From the NCBI RefSeq assembly GCF_001540865.1, contig NC_033635.1, forward strand, positions 8,549,689-8,613,688: DNA of 64,000 nt. Direction: 5' to 3'. Position numbers and translations under genes: made by a program. This DNA comes from Ananas comosus. Its lineage: Eukaryota > Streptophyta > Magnoliopsida > Poales > Bromeliaceae. Position 1 is the stretch's first letter, and every line of letters begins with the position of its first letter. Of this stretch, positions 36,101 to 42,323 are shown piece by piece. The notes under the pieces were generated by a model. The model did no database searches. It was not told where the DNA came from and saw only the letters and a program-made list of their open reading frames with translations.

Positions 36101-37718
36101 GGTCAGGAAACCAAATGAAACAGCTTAAATTCATCAAATTAGGGTTACTTAGCTTCTTTTAGTAAGCGGAAGCAGAAATTTACACCAATGCTCTAGCAAT
36201 TTAAGCATTGGATAACAAATTTAATTCAATTTAATTAAAAATTGGGGCATAAAAAGAGTTAATTAGGGTTAGAAAACCAAAAGAACAGCGAATTAGGATT
36301 AGTCTGCCTCTTTTTATTAAATAAAACAGGAAATTTACACCAATTCTCCAGAAATTAAAGCATGGAAGACGAATTCAATTCAAATCAATTCAGAAGCAAA
36401 TTTAAATCGTGGCATGTTAGGGTTAGGAAACCAAAAGAAACAGCTGCAATGCATCAAATTAGGTGTTAATAGGCTGAACTTTTAGCAAGTAGGAAGTTAC
36501 ACCAATTATCTCGCATTGACAACGAATTCTATTCAATTCTATTCACAAGCAAGTTAAATTGGGGCACACAAAGAGGCTTGAGTTAGGGTTAGGAAACCAA
36601 AAGAAGCAGCTATACTTCATCAAATTAGGGCTAATCAGCTGCCTTTTAGTATGCCAAACAAGAAATTTATACGAATTCTCCGGCAAATAAAACATTGGAT
36701 GTAAAACTCAATTCAATCTAGAAGAAAACTAAAATTGGGGCATAAAAAGAGATTAGATTCAGGGTTAGGAAACAAAAAAGAAAACAGCTATAAAATCGTT
36801 AAAGTAGCATTATCAGCTAATTTTAGCAAGAAAAACAGGAAACTTGCACCAATGCTTCAACAATTAAAGCACTACACAACAAGTTCGAATCAATTCACAA
36901 GCAAGTTAAAATTAGGGCATAAGAATAATTTGAGTTATGTTTAGAGAACCAAATGAAACAGCTGTAATGCATAAAATTAGGGTTAATCAGCTTCTTTCTA
37001 GTATGCAGAACAGCAAATTAAGACCAATTCGAATTCAATTCAATTCAGTTCACAAGCAAGTTCAAATTTGGGCCATAGGAAGGGGTTAGGTTTATTATAG
37101 TTAAGAAAGCGAAAAAAAGAAGGTGACAAATTAATCAATTTACTTTTACTCAGCAGAAGAGAAAAAATACACCAATTCTCTAGCAATTGAAGAATTGGAC
37201 GACAAACTCAGTTCAATCAACAAGAAAACTAAAATCAGGACATGAAATGGGGTTAGGGTTACGGTAAGGAAACCTAAAAAACAGCTATACAATCGTGAAA
37301 GTAGGGTTAATCAGCTTAATTTTTAGCAAACAAAACAAGAAATTTACACCAATTCTCCAGCAATTAAAGTAAATTTAAAGCATAACAAGGAGCCAGGGCA
37401 AGGGTTAGGAACCCAAAAACAAAAAGCAGCTATGAAATCATCAAAGTAGGGTTAATCAGACAAAACAGGAAACTCACACCAATTCTCCAGCTACTAAACC
37501 ACCGCACAACGAATTCAATTCAATTCAATTTAGTTCGATTCAAAGGCAAGTTCAAATTGGTGGGTAGGAAAGGGGCTAGGGTTAGGGTTTTGGGGAACTG
37601 ACCACCAGGAATAGGAGGTTCGGCGGTCGATCTTGAGGGCGAGGAAGAGGGTGAAGCAGAAGAGGAGGCCGTGCGCCACCACCGCCTGCGCCGACCTCCC
37701 CACGCTCGTCCATGTCAT
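12300..37718 (-). CDS. TMEM185A-like multi-pass membrane protein with C-terminal RING finger
   Basis: Fourteen exons with GT/AG borders join in phase to a 467-residue protein. About eight hydrophobic segments are visible: residues 8-28, 40-55, 74-95, 103-122, 150-172, 177-200, 254-270 and 280-305. The N-terminal half holds the Tmemb_185A signatures ([41 protein letters not shown]). A polar coiled stretch (about 386-415) leads to a C3HC4 RING with C420, C423, C435, H437, C441, C444, C451 and C454, spaced as in the IAP/XIAP class, and a YDV tail. Plant relatives are annotated as transmembrane Fragile-X-F-associated proteins and are about this long. A role as a membrane-bound E3 ubiquitin ligase is inferred from the RING; substrates are unknown. 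I chose the ATG at 37718 because relatives start M-x-W; an in-frame ATG at 37736 would add six residues. No exon is broken despite 24 kb of intron. Confidence 0.93.
12526..12605 (-). CDS. Exon 13 of the TMEM185-RING gene: first half of the RING
   Basis: Encodes [20 protein letters not shown] and RHRTLC, supplying C420, C423, C435, H437 and C441. The donor GTATGC splits the lysine codon following C441. Confidence 0.95.
13311..13657. mobile_element. MITE in intron 12
   Basis: Terminal inverted repeats of about 30 bp (TGGCCCGTTTGGTTCA with GGTTTGTAATATT, and the mirror ending TTGAACCGAAGGGTCA) flank an AT-rich core. CTATA is present on both sides (13306-13310 and 13658-13662) as a likely target duplication. 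It is non-coding. The superfamily is not certain. Confidence 0.7.
13976..14056 (-). CDS. Exon 12 of the TMEM185-RING gene
   Basis: Encodes [20 protein letters not shown] and EYERLQN, a charged, probably coiled segment that spaces the membrane part from the RING. Confidence 0.94.
14194..14263 (-). CDS. Exon 11 of the TMEM185-RING gene
   Basis: Encodes [20 protein letters not shown] and AEE, conserved in plant relatives. The acceptor TTGGCAG closes the 9.4-kb intron. Confidence 0.94.
14264..16267. other. Intron 10, proximal part
   Basis: AT-rich intron sequence of the RING gene. Apart from the direct-repeat-flanked insertion at 15061-15280 I see no coding frame, TIR or tandem array here. Confidence 0.6.
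15061..15280 (+). mobile_element. Short insertion bounded by 17-bp direct repeats
   Basis: TTTCATATTATTTAACA occurs exactly at 15061-15077 and again at 15264-15280. Between them is a 186-bp block that begins TGATATCAGAGCAG (resembling the initiator-tRNA complement) and contains GAGTTCAAGCC, close to a tRNA B-box, and AAGGGGAGTGTTAAATATAG. Long direct repeats fit target-primed (SINE-like) insertion; the tRNA-complement start could instead mean a SMART/TRIM-like element with very short terminal repeats. Confidence 0.5.
16268..16327. mobile_element. Left end of a CAAGG-type hAT MITE, split by another transposon
   Basis: CAAGGTTTAAAGTGCCGTGG matches the terminus of the complete MITE at 21145-21477. 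After 60 bp it is interrupted by the hAT element at 16328; GC-rich GGCACG-type sequence continues after 18432. Its distal end could not be placed. Confidence 0.55.
16505..17078. repeat. AT-rich inverted-repeat (foldback) unit
   Basis: The two arms mirror each other: ACCACTTGCTATTAGGTCTTCGGCCC at about 16567 pairs with GGGCCGAAACCTAATAGCAAG at about 17025, with ATCGAGTTTTCTGC motifs near the centre. Related units are at 17739-17957 and 20609-21077. It is non-coding and could form a long hairpin. Confidence 0.6.
17088..17708. mobile_element. Mutator-like (MULE) non-autonomous element with GC-rich cargo
   Basis: Inverted repeats of about 115 bp (GGCTAAATTACAGAAAA...) are followed by matching CACTTTGCCCCCTT blocks at both ends. 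A 9-bp duplication TTATATATA lies at 17079-17087 and 17709-17717. Long TIRs with a 9-bp duplication define MULEs. The interior 17222-17580 is strikingly GC-rich and open on both strands (serine/proline-rich one way, acidic the other), as expected of a captured genic segment. I cannot name the source gene. Confidence 0.8.
17739..17957. repeat. Small inverted-repeat element
   Basis: The left arm (GGGCTACTATATTCTTATG, then TATAGACCCCTTTATAC) mirrors the right arm (GTATAAAGGGGTCTATAC, then AGTATAGTAGCC), with about 130 bp between. It is one of a family of foldback units in this intron. Confidence 0.6.
18584..19487. mobile_element. Non-autonomous element with about 50-bp inverted repeats (MULE-like)
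   Basis: GGGCTTTTTTTGCAAATAGC at the left and its mirror ATGCAAAAAAAGCCC at the right continue inward through AATTTTTATTTTGAAAATAGCCCT-type sequence. The flanks TTTAAATAA and AATAAATAA look like a worn 9-bp duplication. The interior is non-coding apart from a GC-rich block at 19370-19415 and the paired hairpins at 19300-19353. Confidence 0.65.
19300..19353. repeat. Two adjacent near-identical hairpins
   Basis: AACACGGTGAA-CCA-TTCACCGTGTT is followed two bases later by AACACGGTGAA-TTG-TTCACCGTGTT. The 11-bp arms are perfect in both, with different 3-base loops. Confidence 0.85.
19488..20608. other. Intron 10, central part with G/A homopolymers
   Basis: AT-rich sequence with A runs (20190-20212), a G run (20126-20137) and a GC-rich GGCACAC-containing block (20210-20420) that resembles the CAAGG-hAT interior. 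No gene is seen. Pairs such as GCGGCACACACAGG and GCGGCACGCATATGTGTGCCGC can fold back. Confidence 0.45.
20609..21077. mobile_element. Foldback MITE
   Basis: ATAGAAATAGGCTTGGAAT at the left pairs with CCAGCCTATTTCTAT at the right. The arms mirror each other through GGTTAGGATGATGCGGGCCC against GCGTCCGCATCATCTTACC, to a centre at about 20860 with GTGGTGCTATCGAGTTTTCC. It is almost entirely palindromic and non-coding. Confidence 0.7.
21120..21997. mobile_element. Palindromic MITE interrupted by a hAT MITE
   Basis: The left arm AGCTAGGCTTGTGTACTATCG and GGTAGCACGGAGGCC (split by the insertion at 21145-21477) mirrors the right arm GGCCTCCGTGCTACCGAT and AGTATACCAACCTAGCT. The interior mirrors through GACTTGATCTACACTATT and AATAGTGTAGATCAAGTC. 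TA and GA microsatellites border both sides. Confidence 0.7.
21145..21477. mobile_element. Complete CAAGG-type hAT MITE
   Basis: A 333-bp element beginning CAAGGTTTAAAGTGC and ending GCACTTAAATCCTTG, with the 8-bp duplication ATCGGTAG at 21137-21144 and 21478-21485. The subterminal sequence is rich in CCGTGCC/GGCACGG motifs. It has no coding capacity. Its insertion into the surrounding palindromic MITE shows it is the younger of the two. Confidence 0.85.
22020..23620. other. Intron 10, distal part
   Basis: AT-rich intron DNA between the MITE cluster and exon 10. No open frame, TIR or tandem repeat could be supported, apart from a short duplicated segment (ATCAAGTGGTTA) at about 23279 and 23314. 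Confidence 0.55.
23621..23695 (-). CDS. Exon 10 of the TMEM185-RING gene
   Basis: Encodes [20 protein letters not shown] and AEST. Its donor (GTATTG at 23620) opens the 9.4-kb intron 10. Confidence 0.93.
23813..24018 (-). CDS. Exon 9 of the TMEM185-RING gene
   Basis: Encodes [20 protein letters not shown] and [16 protein letters not shown], the last membrane segment, then a soluble stretch ending FLHHGSR. The donor is GTAATA. Confidence 0.95.
24954..25203 (-). CDS. Exon 8 of the TMEM185-RING gene
   Basis: The longest exon (250 nt). It begins [16 protein letters not shown], has a variable polar loop, then [20 protein letters not shown] before a GTATTT donor. It contains the end of membrane segment six and segment seven. 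Confidence 0.95.
25289..25334 (-). CDS. Exon 7 of the TMEM185-RING gene (46 nt)
   Basis: This short exon encodes [15 protein letters not shown], which continues into exon 8 ([16 protein letters not shown]). It is flanked by TTACAG and GTAACA. It is too short to show as an open frame but is required to keep phase. Confidence 0.92.
25797..27117. repeat. 39-bp minisatellite array in intron 6
   Basis: About 34 degenerate copies of a unit like GCTCAGTTTAACGACATGGC followed by GGTCGGTTTGAGTTGAGTT are present. Best-preserved copies at 26360-26450 repeat with an exact period of 39, a multiple of three, so the reverse strand shows short open stretches. Those are repeat artefacts, not a gene. Divergence rises towards both ends. 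Confidence 0.85.
27174..27339 (-). mobile_element. Solo LTR of a Cassandra TRIM, with 5S-rRNA-like domain
   Basis: In element sense (minus) it runs from TGTGAGACCCCAGATAG to GGGGCGTTACA, 166 bp. The part from 27239 to 27181 matches plant 5S rRNA closely, with AGTTAAGCGTGCT (27239-27227), a perfect C-box GGATGGGTGACC (27208-27197) and CCTGGGAAG. No convincing target duplication was found. This copy keeps the polymerase III control boxes better than the copy at 4742-4915. Confidence 0.8.
27340..28135. repeat. Second, more degenerate tandem array in intron 6
   Basis: Loose repeats of a unit built from GGTTCGGTTTGAGTTG, GGCTCGGACC and GGGTTGAACCGGC fill this stretch with a period of roughly 50-60 bases and many indels. 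It follows directly after the Cassandra LTR and shares the GGTTTGAGTTG word with the 39-bp array, suggesting a common origin. Confidence 0.6.
28358..28427 (-). CDS. Exon 6 of the TMEM185-RING gene
   Basis: Encodes [20 protein letters not shown] and KLCG, the fifth membrane segment. The acceptor is TCTTAG. Confidence 0.95.
29306..29375 (-). CDS. Exon 5 of the TMEM185-RING gene
   Basis: Encodes [20 protein letters not shown] and TLP, a hydrophilic acidic loop typical of the plant proteins. The donor is GTAAGT. Confidence 0.95.
29810..30597. mobile_element. MITE-like element in intron 4
   Basis: The ends TAGGCATTGTTTGGTTC and GAAACAAACGGTACCTA are inverted repeats with mismatches. Internally CTCTTAACGGGTTCCTAGG is mirrored by GATAACCCGTTAAGAG, and ATTGTTGTTCCACC by GGTGGAACAACAAT, giving strong hairpins. 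The remainder is an extreme AT-rich TTAATTAA field. The target duplication is unclear. The terminus resembles many grass and monocot MITEs. Confidence 0.6.
31915..32340 (-). mobile_element. Possible decayed copia solo LTR in intron 4
   Basis: Read on the minus strand there is a TATA-like CTTATATATAG (about 32015-32025), then TTGTAATC, AATGAAATTGAAGC and a TTCTCTTCTTTCCCCC tail, a layout common in the 3' half of copia LTRs. Neither terminus nor a target duplication could be fixed, so this is weak. Confidence 0.25.
32768..32852 (-). CDS. Exon 4 of the TMEM185-RING gene
   Basis: Encodes [20 protein letters not shown] and ILVDNF, the fourth membrane segment. The acceptor is ATGCAG and the donor GTAAAT. 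It follows the intron holding the gene-capturing transposon. Confidence 0.95.
33118..34138. mobile_element. Gene-fragment-carrying transposon in intron 3
   Basis: The ends GGGCCCGTTTGGCAAC and GGTTGCCAAATAGGCCC form imperfect inverted repeats about 1 kb apart. The centre (33412-33720) is abruptly GC-rich and coding-like and carries a broken copy of a host enzyme gene. The arms are AT-rich and homopolymer-rich. This is the structure of a Pack-type DNA transposon. The target duplication is not clear, so Pack-MULE and Pack-hAT cannot be separated. A single ambiguous base (33754) and a G-rich duplicated segment lie beside the captured part. Confidence 0.6.
33412..33700 (+). pseudogene. Captured fragment of a Gfo/Idh/MocA-family oxidoreductase
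   Basis: From an ATG at 33412 the frame reads [20 protein letters not shown] and then KIPRVI. This matches the N-terminal NAD(P)-binding Rossmann motif (GxxGxAxxAR) of plant uncharacterised oxidoreductases of the Gfo/Idh/MocA family. It continues through a diverged version of the next strand ([14 protein letters not shown], where relatives have ASRSLEKA). In another frame a [14 protein letters not shown] stretch resembles the GSYEALLDDP region of that family, so a frameshift has occurred. The catalytic C-terminal domain is missing. It lies on the strand opposite to the host gene. Confidence 0.6.
34420..34504 (-). CDS. Exon 3 of the TMEM185-RING gene
   Basis: Encodes [20 protein letters not shown] and CIYLQSIS, the third membrane segment. 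It is preceded by ATGCAG and followed by GTAAGT, a strong donor. Confidence 0.95.
34634..34724 (-). CDS. Exon 2 of the TMEM185-RING gene
   Basis: Encodes [20 protein letters not shown] and the following APSLPHGRH, the most diagnostic block of the family. The acceptor is GTGCAG and the donor is GTATGA. Confidence 0.95.
34851..35027 (-). mobile_element. tRNA-derived SINE in intron 1
   Basis: Same family as 11001-11204. The poly(A) end appears as T-rich sequence at 34851-34874, then GAGAGAGAAAGGTAGCAAGC; in element sense the head carries TGGCTAAGGGCTTGATGG (A-box-like) and GTTTGAAGCC (B-box-like). The flanks TTGGGAACAG (34841-34850) and TTTGGAACAG (35028-35037) are a 10-bp duplication with one change. 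Confidence 0.75.
36020..37520. repeat. About 165-bp tandem repeats in intron 1
   Basis: Nine degenerate units, each with GGGTTAGGAAACCAAAAGAA, CAGCT, CATCAAATTAGGGTTAATCAG, ATTTACACCAATTCTCCAGC and AATTCAATTCA, start near 36096, 36266, 36420, 36586, 36763, 36938, 37086, 37256 and 37401 (spacing about 145-177). They end about 80 bp from exon 1. Telomere-like AGGGTTAGGG words occur in several units. Confidence 0.8.
37583..37592 (-). promoter_or_regulatory. Telo-box-like motif just inside intron 1
   Basis: The minus strand reads AAAACCCTAACCCTAGCC immediately after the exon 1 donor. AAACCCTAA is the plant telo box, usually found near the transcription start of housekeeping genes. Function here is inference. 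Confidence 0.35.
37603..37718 (-). CDS. Exon 1 of the TMEM185-RING gene
   Basis: Encodes residues 1-39, including the first hydrophobic segment ([15 protein letters not shown]) and SYSWW. It ends TGGTG before a GTCAGT donor, in phase 2. It is GC-rich compared with the introns. Confidence 0.92.
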
Positions 37719-37742
37719 CGCCCGACGCCGCTGCATCCTTAT

Positions 37743-37747
<5 letters not shown>

Positions 37748-37780
<33 letters not shown>
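37748..37780 (-). promoter_or_regulatory. GA microsatellite in the 5' leader or core promoter
   Basis: A 33-base CT run on the plus strand, GA on the coding strand, sits 30 bases upstream of the chosen ATG. A TATA-like ATATAAG (37796-37790) lies just upstream. GA-rich leaders are common in plant genes and can bind GAGA-binding (BPC) proteins. The transcription start is not known. Confidence 0.45.
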
Positions 37781-37782
<2 letters not shown>

Positions 37783-37796
37783 GTTCACTCTTATAT

Positions 37797-40700
37797 TCCT
37801 CGCTTCCTCCGGATAATGGCGAATAAGTACGGGGAATAAGTCGGGAGCGACGGGATAAATTAAATTAAAATAAATTTTAAAAAAAAAAAACACTAATAAA
37901 CCCTCGATCGATGTGGAGGCGGAGGCAGTGGATATTTTGGGGTTTTTGTTTCTTTTTTTGGGTTCTTTTTTTTTTGGGGGGTGGGGTTTTGAGCTTCGCT
38001 TGCACGTCACAGGAAAAAGGAGAGAGAGAGAGAGAGGTTCGAGAAAATGTTCCGGGAACGCAGTGCGTGAGCGCATCCCTGCACCGCATGCTCATCGGCC
38101 GTTGATCTGAGAAGGACAGGGGATGGGCGGTGGATAGAGATGGACCGGGCGCGGAGTATAATTAAAAATATTTATTGTTTACAGCAAGTCGTGTGACCGT
38201 CGCATTTTAAAATATATATATTTTCTGGAAGAGGTGGTGGGCCCACCGAGGTTGTGGGGTCGGGTGGCGCCGCGGAGCGCGTTAACACGTCGGTGACTCG
38301 CTTTCGCTGCAGCAGCGCGGAACGTCGCGAAAGAGGGAGGAGGAGAAATGGGCCTGGGGTGGATACGAGCCGAGCTGGCGCGAGCTTATCTCGACTTAAA
38401 TTCGACTTTAAAATTAATTTCAAAACTAAATTTAAGTTCAAGTTTGGATTAAAATTAATTCGAGTCGAGCTCAAGCGAGTCTAATTTCGAGTCGAGCTAG
38501 CTCGAATTCTAAACGAGCCGCTTGAAATTCTCAACATTATACGATCAATAGTTTAATTTGTATAGAATGTTATCTATAATTTAATATAAAAATATGTTAA
38601 ATAGTTCAAAGTACAAAATAATTATATGAAATATGGTATTATAATATGAAAAAAAAAATTTATGAGTTGAATATCTAATCTTTTCCGCCTCACATGTCTT
38701 TTCTTTCGCCTTCAATCTCCCTATTATTTATTTTTATTTATGCAATCAAAAATAAATAAATTATATAGATAAATATTGGATTAAACTATCCAATTATATA
38801 TAACTAAAATTAAAATTTTATATGAATAATAATTTTTTACTTTAAAAATATTCTGTATATTTTTCACAGCCATACAATTAATATAGAAAATAGGCAACGC
38901 AGGTATATTCGAGTAGTTGGGAACTTAGAAGCGCTTCCGGCATGGCGACTTTACGGATGACGAGACAGAAAAAGAAAAAAGAGAAAAATATTAAACAATT
39001 AGAGCTATTAAAGATAAAGGACAGAAAGAAAGATCAAGCTGAAAAATGTACGTAAATTTTAGTACAACTTGCTGCTTTATTTGTCTATTAGTTTATTTTT
39101 CAATGGGCGCCCCAATTCACCCCCAAATATTGCCCAATTAACTAAACCAGATTATTCCCCTCAGCCTATATATATACTTAAACATATAATATATTTATAC
39201 ATATTTTTAATATATATAGCTATATAATAATATATATATATCTACTAATAATTATTTAAATGCGCTGGCATAAACATAATAGTAAAATGTTTCTTTTGCT
39301 TAATCATAAGTCTTTTAACCCTTTCGATTGTAAAAATTGTAGGCGTAAGGATGAATATCGGTTACGAATTTGAGTGGCCCCCTAAAACATTGAGTGTGTT
39401 CCCAGTAGGTTATCAGTGATTTTAATCCAATGCTTAATACAATGGATGAAAAGAGATTGATCCAAAAGCTAAACGACGCCGTAGCGATAATGAAATTTGC
39501 TCATTAATAGTAGCCGCAGTCAACTCAATCATAATATATATATATATATATAATTTATATATAATATATATATAATATATATATAAGTTAGAGCTAAGAA
39601 TATTGTCAAAAGTTACCACCCCAAAGTGATACTTCGTTTGTTTTTAACGGCGCTTAGGATGGAAGACTGTGAATGTTGAGATGATGGTGGTAATGTCGGT
39701 AGGTGTGGCAGGTGGAATTAGTGTTGGATCCAAAGCTATAGTAATCCAAAAAGTAGATCCAATTCTAAAAACCACAGAAGTATCACTTGGTCATAATAGT
39801 CTAAATTCGATTCGGGCAAAAATTCGGCTACTGGTATAACATTCGATAAAATTCGTATTCTAATTTTTAAATTCGTTAAAAAAATCTGGCCTTAAAAAAC
39901 GATTCGAATTATTCTCGATACGGTGATTTATACGATATTTATAACGTTACCAATAAATCATCGTATCCAAAAATTCGGCCTCATTAATTAACTTTTTTCT
40001 CTCCAAATTTATGCAATATAGCCATAATTATTTATATTTTATTAAGAATATAAAAATAAAAGTAAGCTATAAAATTAAGTAAAAAAAAATATAACACAAG
40101 ATGAACCATTCATCAGAATTGATTAGTGTATATAGTCACGAAGAGTTCCTGGTACCTAAGTTAATTAAAGATTATTTAGCTCTATGCTTTGGTCTTCTAT
40201 GTGCATACAATCAAAGAATTAAATGACAGGTAAATCAATATTAGTCACTCCGACTGCCATTATTGTAAAAAAAGGTATCCATCAAATGGACTAAAAGAAG
40301 CCCTTCCAACTTTTGCCCTTCTTGTAAAACCAAATCCACCCGCTACTGATCTACCCGTGTCGGATAGCCTGAAGGCGGAAGAGGAAGACGCACGAGGAGG
40401 GTTTCGATTTCTGAAGAGTGAAGAAGACCGCGATCTTAACGATCATTCAATTTCTGAAGACCAAGGGCTTCCGATGCAAATTCGCGAGCGATCCGTCAAG
40501 AGGAAAGGGAGGGAGGCGGGACCGCGACCACGTATGTCGCCATAGGTCGCCTGGCAGGGCCGGCCGAACCGCTAGGCGATAAAAGAAACCGCCGCAGGGT
40601 GAGAAATTAGGGCATGACCCTTATTTTTTGGGAGTGTGGGTGGGAAGTGGTGTGGGATCGTGCCGTGGGAGGGGGGCGACTTTCAGAATTGGGTTTTCTT

Positions 40701-41821
40701 TTTTTTTTTTTTTTTTTTGTTGGGCGAGACAGCAAAGTTTTTTTTTTTCCGTTTGGCCGCACCCGCGAGCCTCGCCCGACGCGGCTCCGCAGCAGACCGG
40801 CGTATTCTGGGCCGAATTATTTCGGCGAATGCCGTTTAAATGTCGCGAATAATTCTGTTTTGCCCAAAAAAACTCGAAATTATTCCGACATTTGTGGAAA
40901 CATGCGTAGACTGCGGGTAAATTCGAGACTTCACAGCTAAATTCGCGGAATAATAGCGCGAATCGTATTCGGCCAGAATTAACTAACTATGCTTGGGGTG
41001 ATACTTGAAAATATTCATACCCTACTCTAATATAGTAAAATATATAATATATAATAGTATATATCTATATACTATAATATAGATATATATATATATAAAT
41101 ATTCGCTTTTCGAGCCATATTCGACAATCCGAATAATACTCATCTGGCCTGAAATGAATTTCGAGGCTTTTTTTTTTTTGTTCAAACTCGGCTATTTAAA
41201 ACTTTCGAATCGAGCCCTCAAGCGAAGCTCAAATATCGAGTTGAACGCGAGTCAAACGCGACGCCCCGGCGGCTCCGCTTATCTGAACAGCCCTCAAATC
41301 GGGCCCCGGCGCCCAGGGCCCCCTACCGATGAGAGAGTCACGTTTTATATCACGGTGAGGGTGCATATCATTTGCCTAAGCGTTGCGCTGTAGGATTCAC
41401 GTGGGAGTGAGGCTTCCTAATCCTCGGTGGCAGGTAGGACTGAAATTCGTGTTAGATTCGAAATTGACTCGTATTTAGTATTTCTATTTAATTAATAATT
41501 AAATGAGCCGATTACAAGCTTATTTACCCAGATCAAAAAATAAATGAGCTGGATACGGTCTTATCTTAGCTCGCTCGTACTTAACTTAATATAGCTCAAA
41601 AATAAATAAAATAATAAATAATATAAATTTATATATTATTTTGAAATTGATATATAGTATATTTAAGTATTTTTTTTAGTTTTTTACATTTTGTTAGTAT
41701 TACTTTTAAAAATTTAATACAAATTAATTAATATTTAATAATACTAAGAGCAAAAGCAAGTATTAATAACAATAAATTAATAATACTAATTATAGTTAGC
41801 ATTAATGTTTTAGGATAAATT
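37797..41821. other. Upstream intergenic region of the RING gene
   Basis: No supported gene. It holds a GC-rich block (38220-38380), a hAT-family fragment (38375-38600), several TA microsatellites (39533-39585, 41040-41098), T homopolymers (40700-40718, 40738-40748) and scattered AATTCGG-rich palindromic pieces (39800-40980). A short open frame at 40357-40545 is acidic and unlike anything I recognise; it has no supporting splice or neighbour evidence. Confidence 0.5.
38375..38600. mobile_element. Fragment of the TAGGG-type hAT family
   Basis: GAGCCGAGCTGGCGCGAGC, GAGTCGAGCTCAAGCGAGTC and AACGAGCCGCTTGAAATTC mirror the right arm of the element at 16328-18431, including the AT-rich part after it (TCAACATTATACGATCAATAG). 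Only one arm is clear. Confidence 0.55.
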
Positions 41822-42323
41822 TGTAACGACCCGGTCCACTAGCAATAATAACTCGTTGGGCCCAACCACCGGCCCAAAATGCTTAAGCTCAGTTATTATT
41901 ATTATTATCTAAGTCTCTAATATATCTAATTACATCTCCATTCCTATCCGATGTGGGATTATTGGGGTGTGACAGACTCCCCCCGTTTAGGGTTCCTATT
42001 CGATGTGGGATTATTGGGGTGTGACAGACTCCCCCCGTTAAGGGTTCCTATCCGATGTGGGATTATTAGGGTGTGACAGACTCCCCCCGTTAAGGCCCTA
42101 ACGTCCTCGTCAATCCAGTCACACACACAGTCCAAGATCATGAGGCGATGTGAGACTCGTCTCGCTAGCCTTCTCATCCAGACCCTGGCATAGCCGGTCA
42201 CCTTGTCATTCAGACTCCGGCATAGCCTATCATCTTGTCTTTCAGACTCTGGCTCAGTCGAGACTCGTCACACATTTCCGACTGGTGAACTGGCTTTGAA
42301 CCAAATGTAACGATCCAGCCCAC
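41822..42323 (-). mobile_element. TRIM element without 5S domain, split by a Ty3 insertion
   Basis: The plus-strand text opens TGTAACGACCCGGTCCACT and contains TTAAGCTCAG, GATGTGGGATTATTGGGGTG and TGACA, as in the TRIM at 62869-63336. The interior (about 42075-42305) ends with GGCTTTGAACCAAA, a worn tRNA primer site on the minus strand. The second LTR starts at 42306 but only 18 bp remain before the Ty3 LTR begins at 42324. The inner end of the first LTR is present three times in tandem. Confidence 0.75.
41942..42096. repeat. Triplicated 52-bp LTR-end segment
   Basis: GATGTGGGATTATTGGGGTG with TGACAGACTCCCCCCGTT and GGGTTCCTAT occurs at 41950, 42002 and 42054 with an exact 52-bp step. Each unit spans the LTR/interior junction of the TRIM, including its polypurine tract on the minus strand. 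Confidence 0.8.

Noticed and set aside
40357..40545. Small acidic open frame as a new gene
   Set aside because: No recognisable domain, promoter or splice partner; composition could be part of a GC-rich repeat. Left in the intergenic description.
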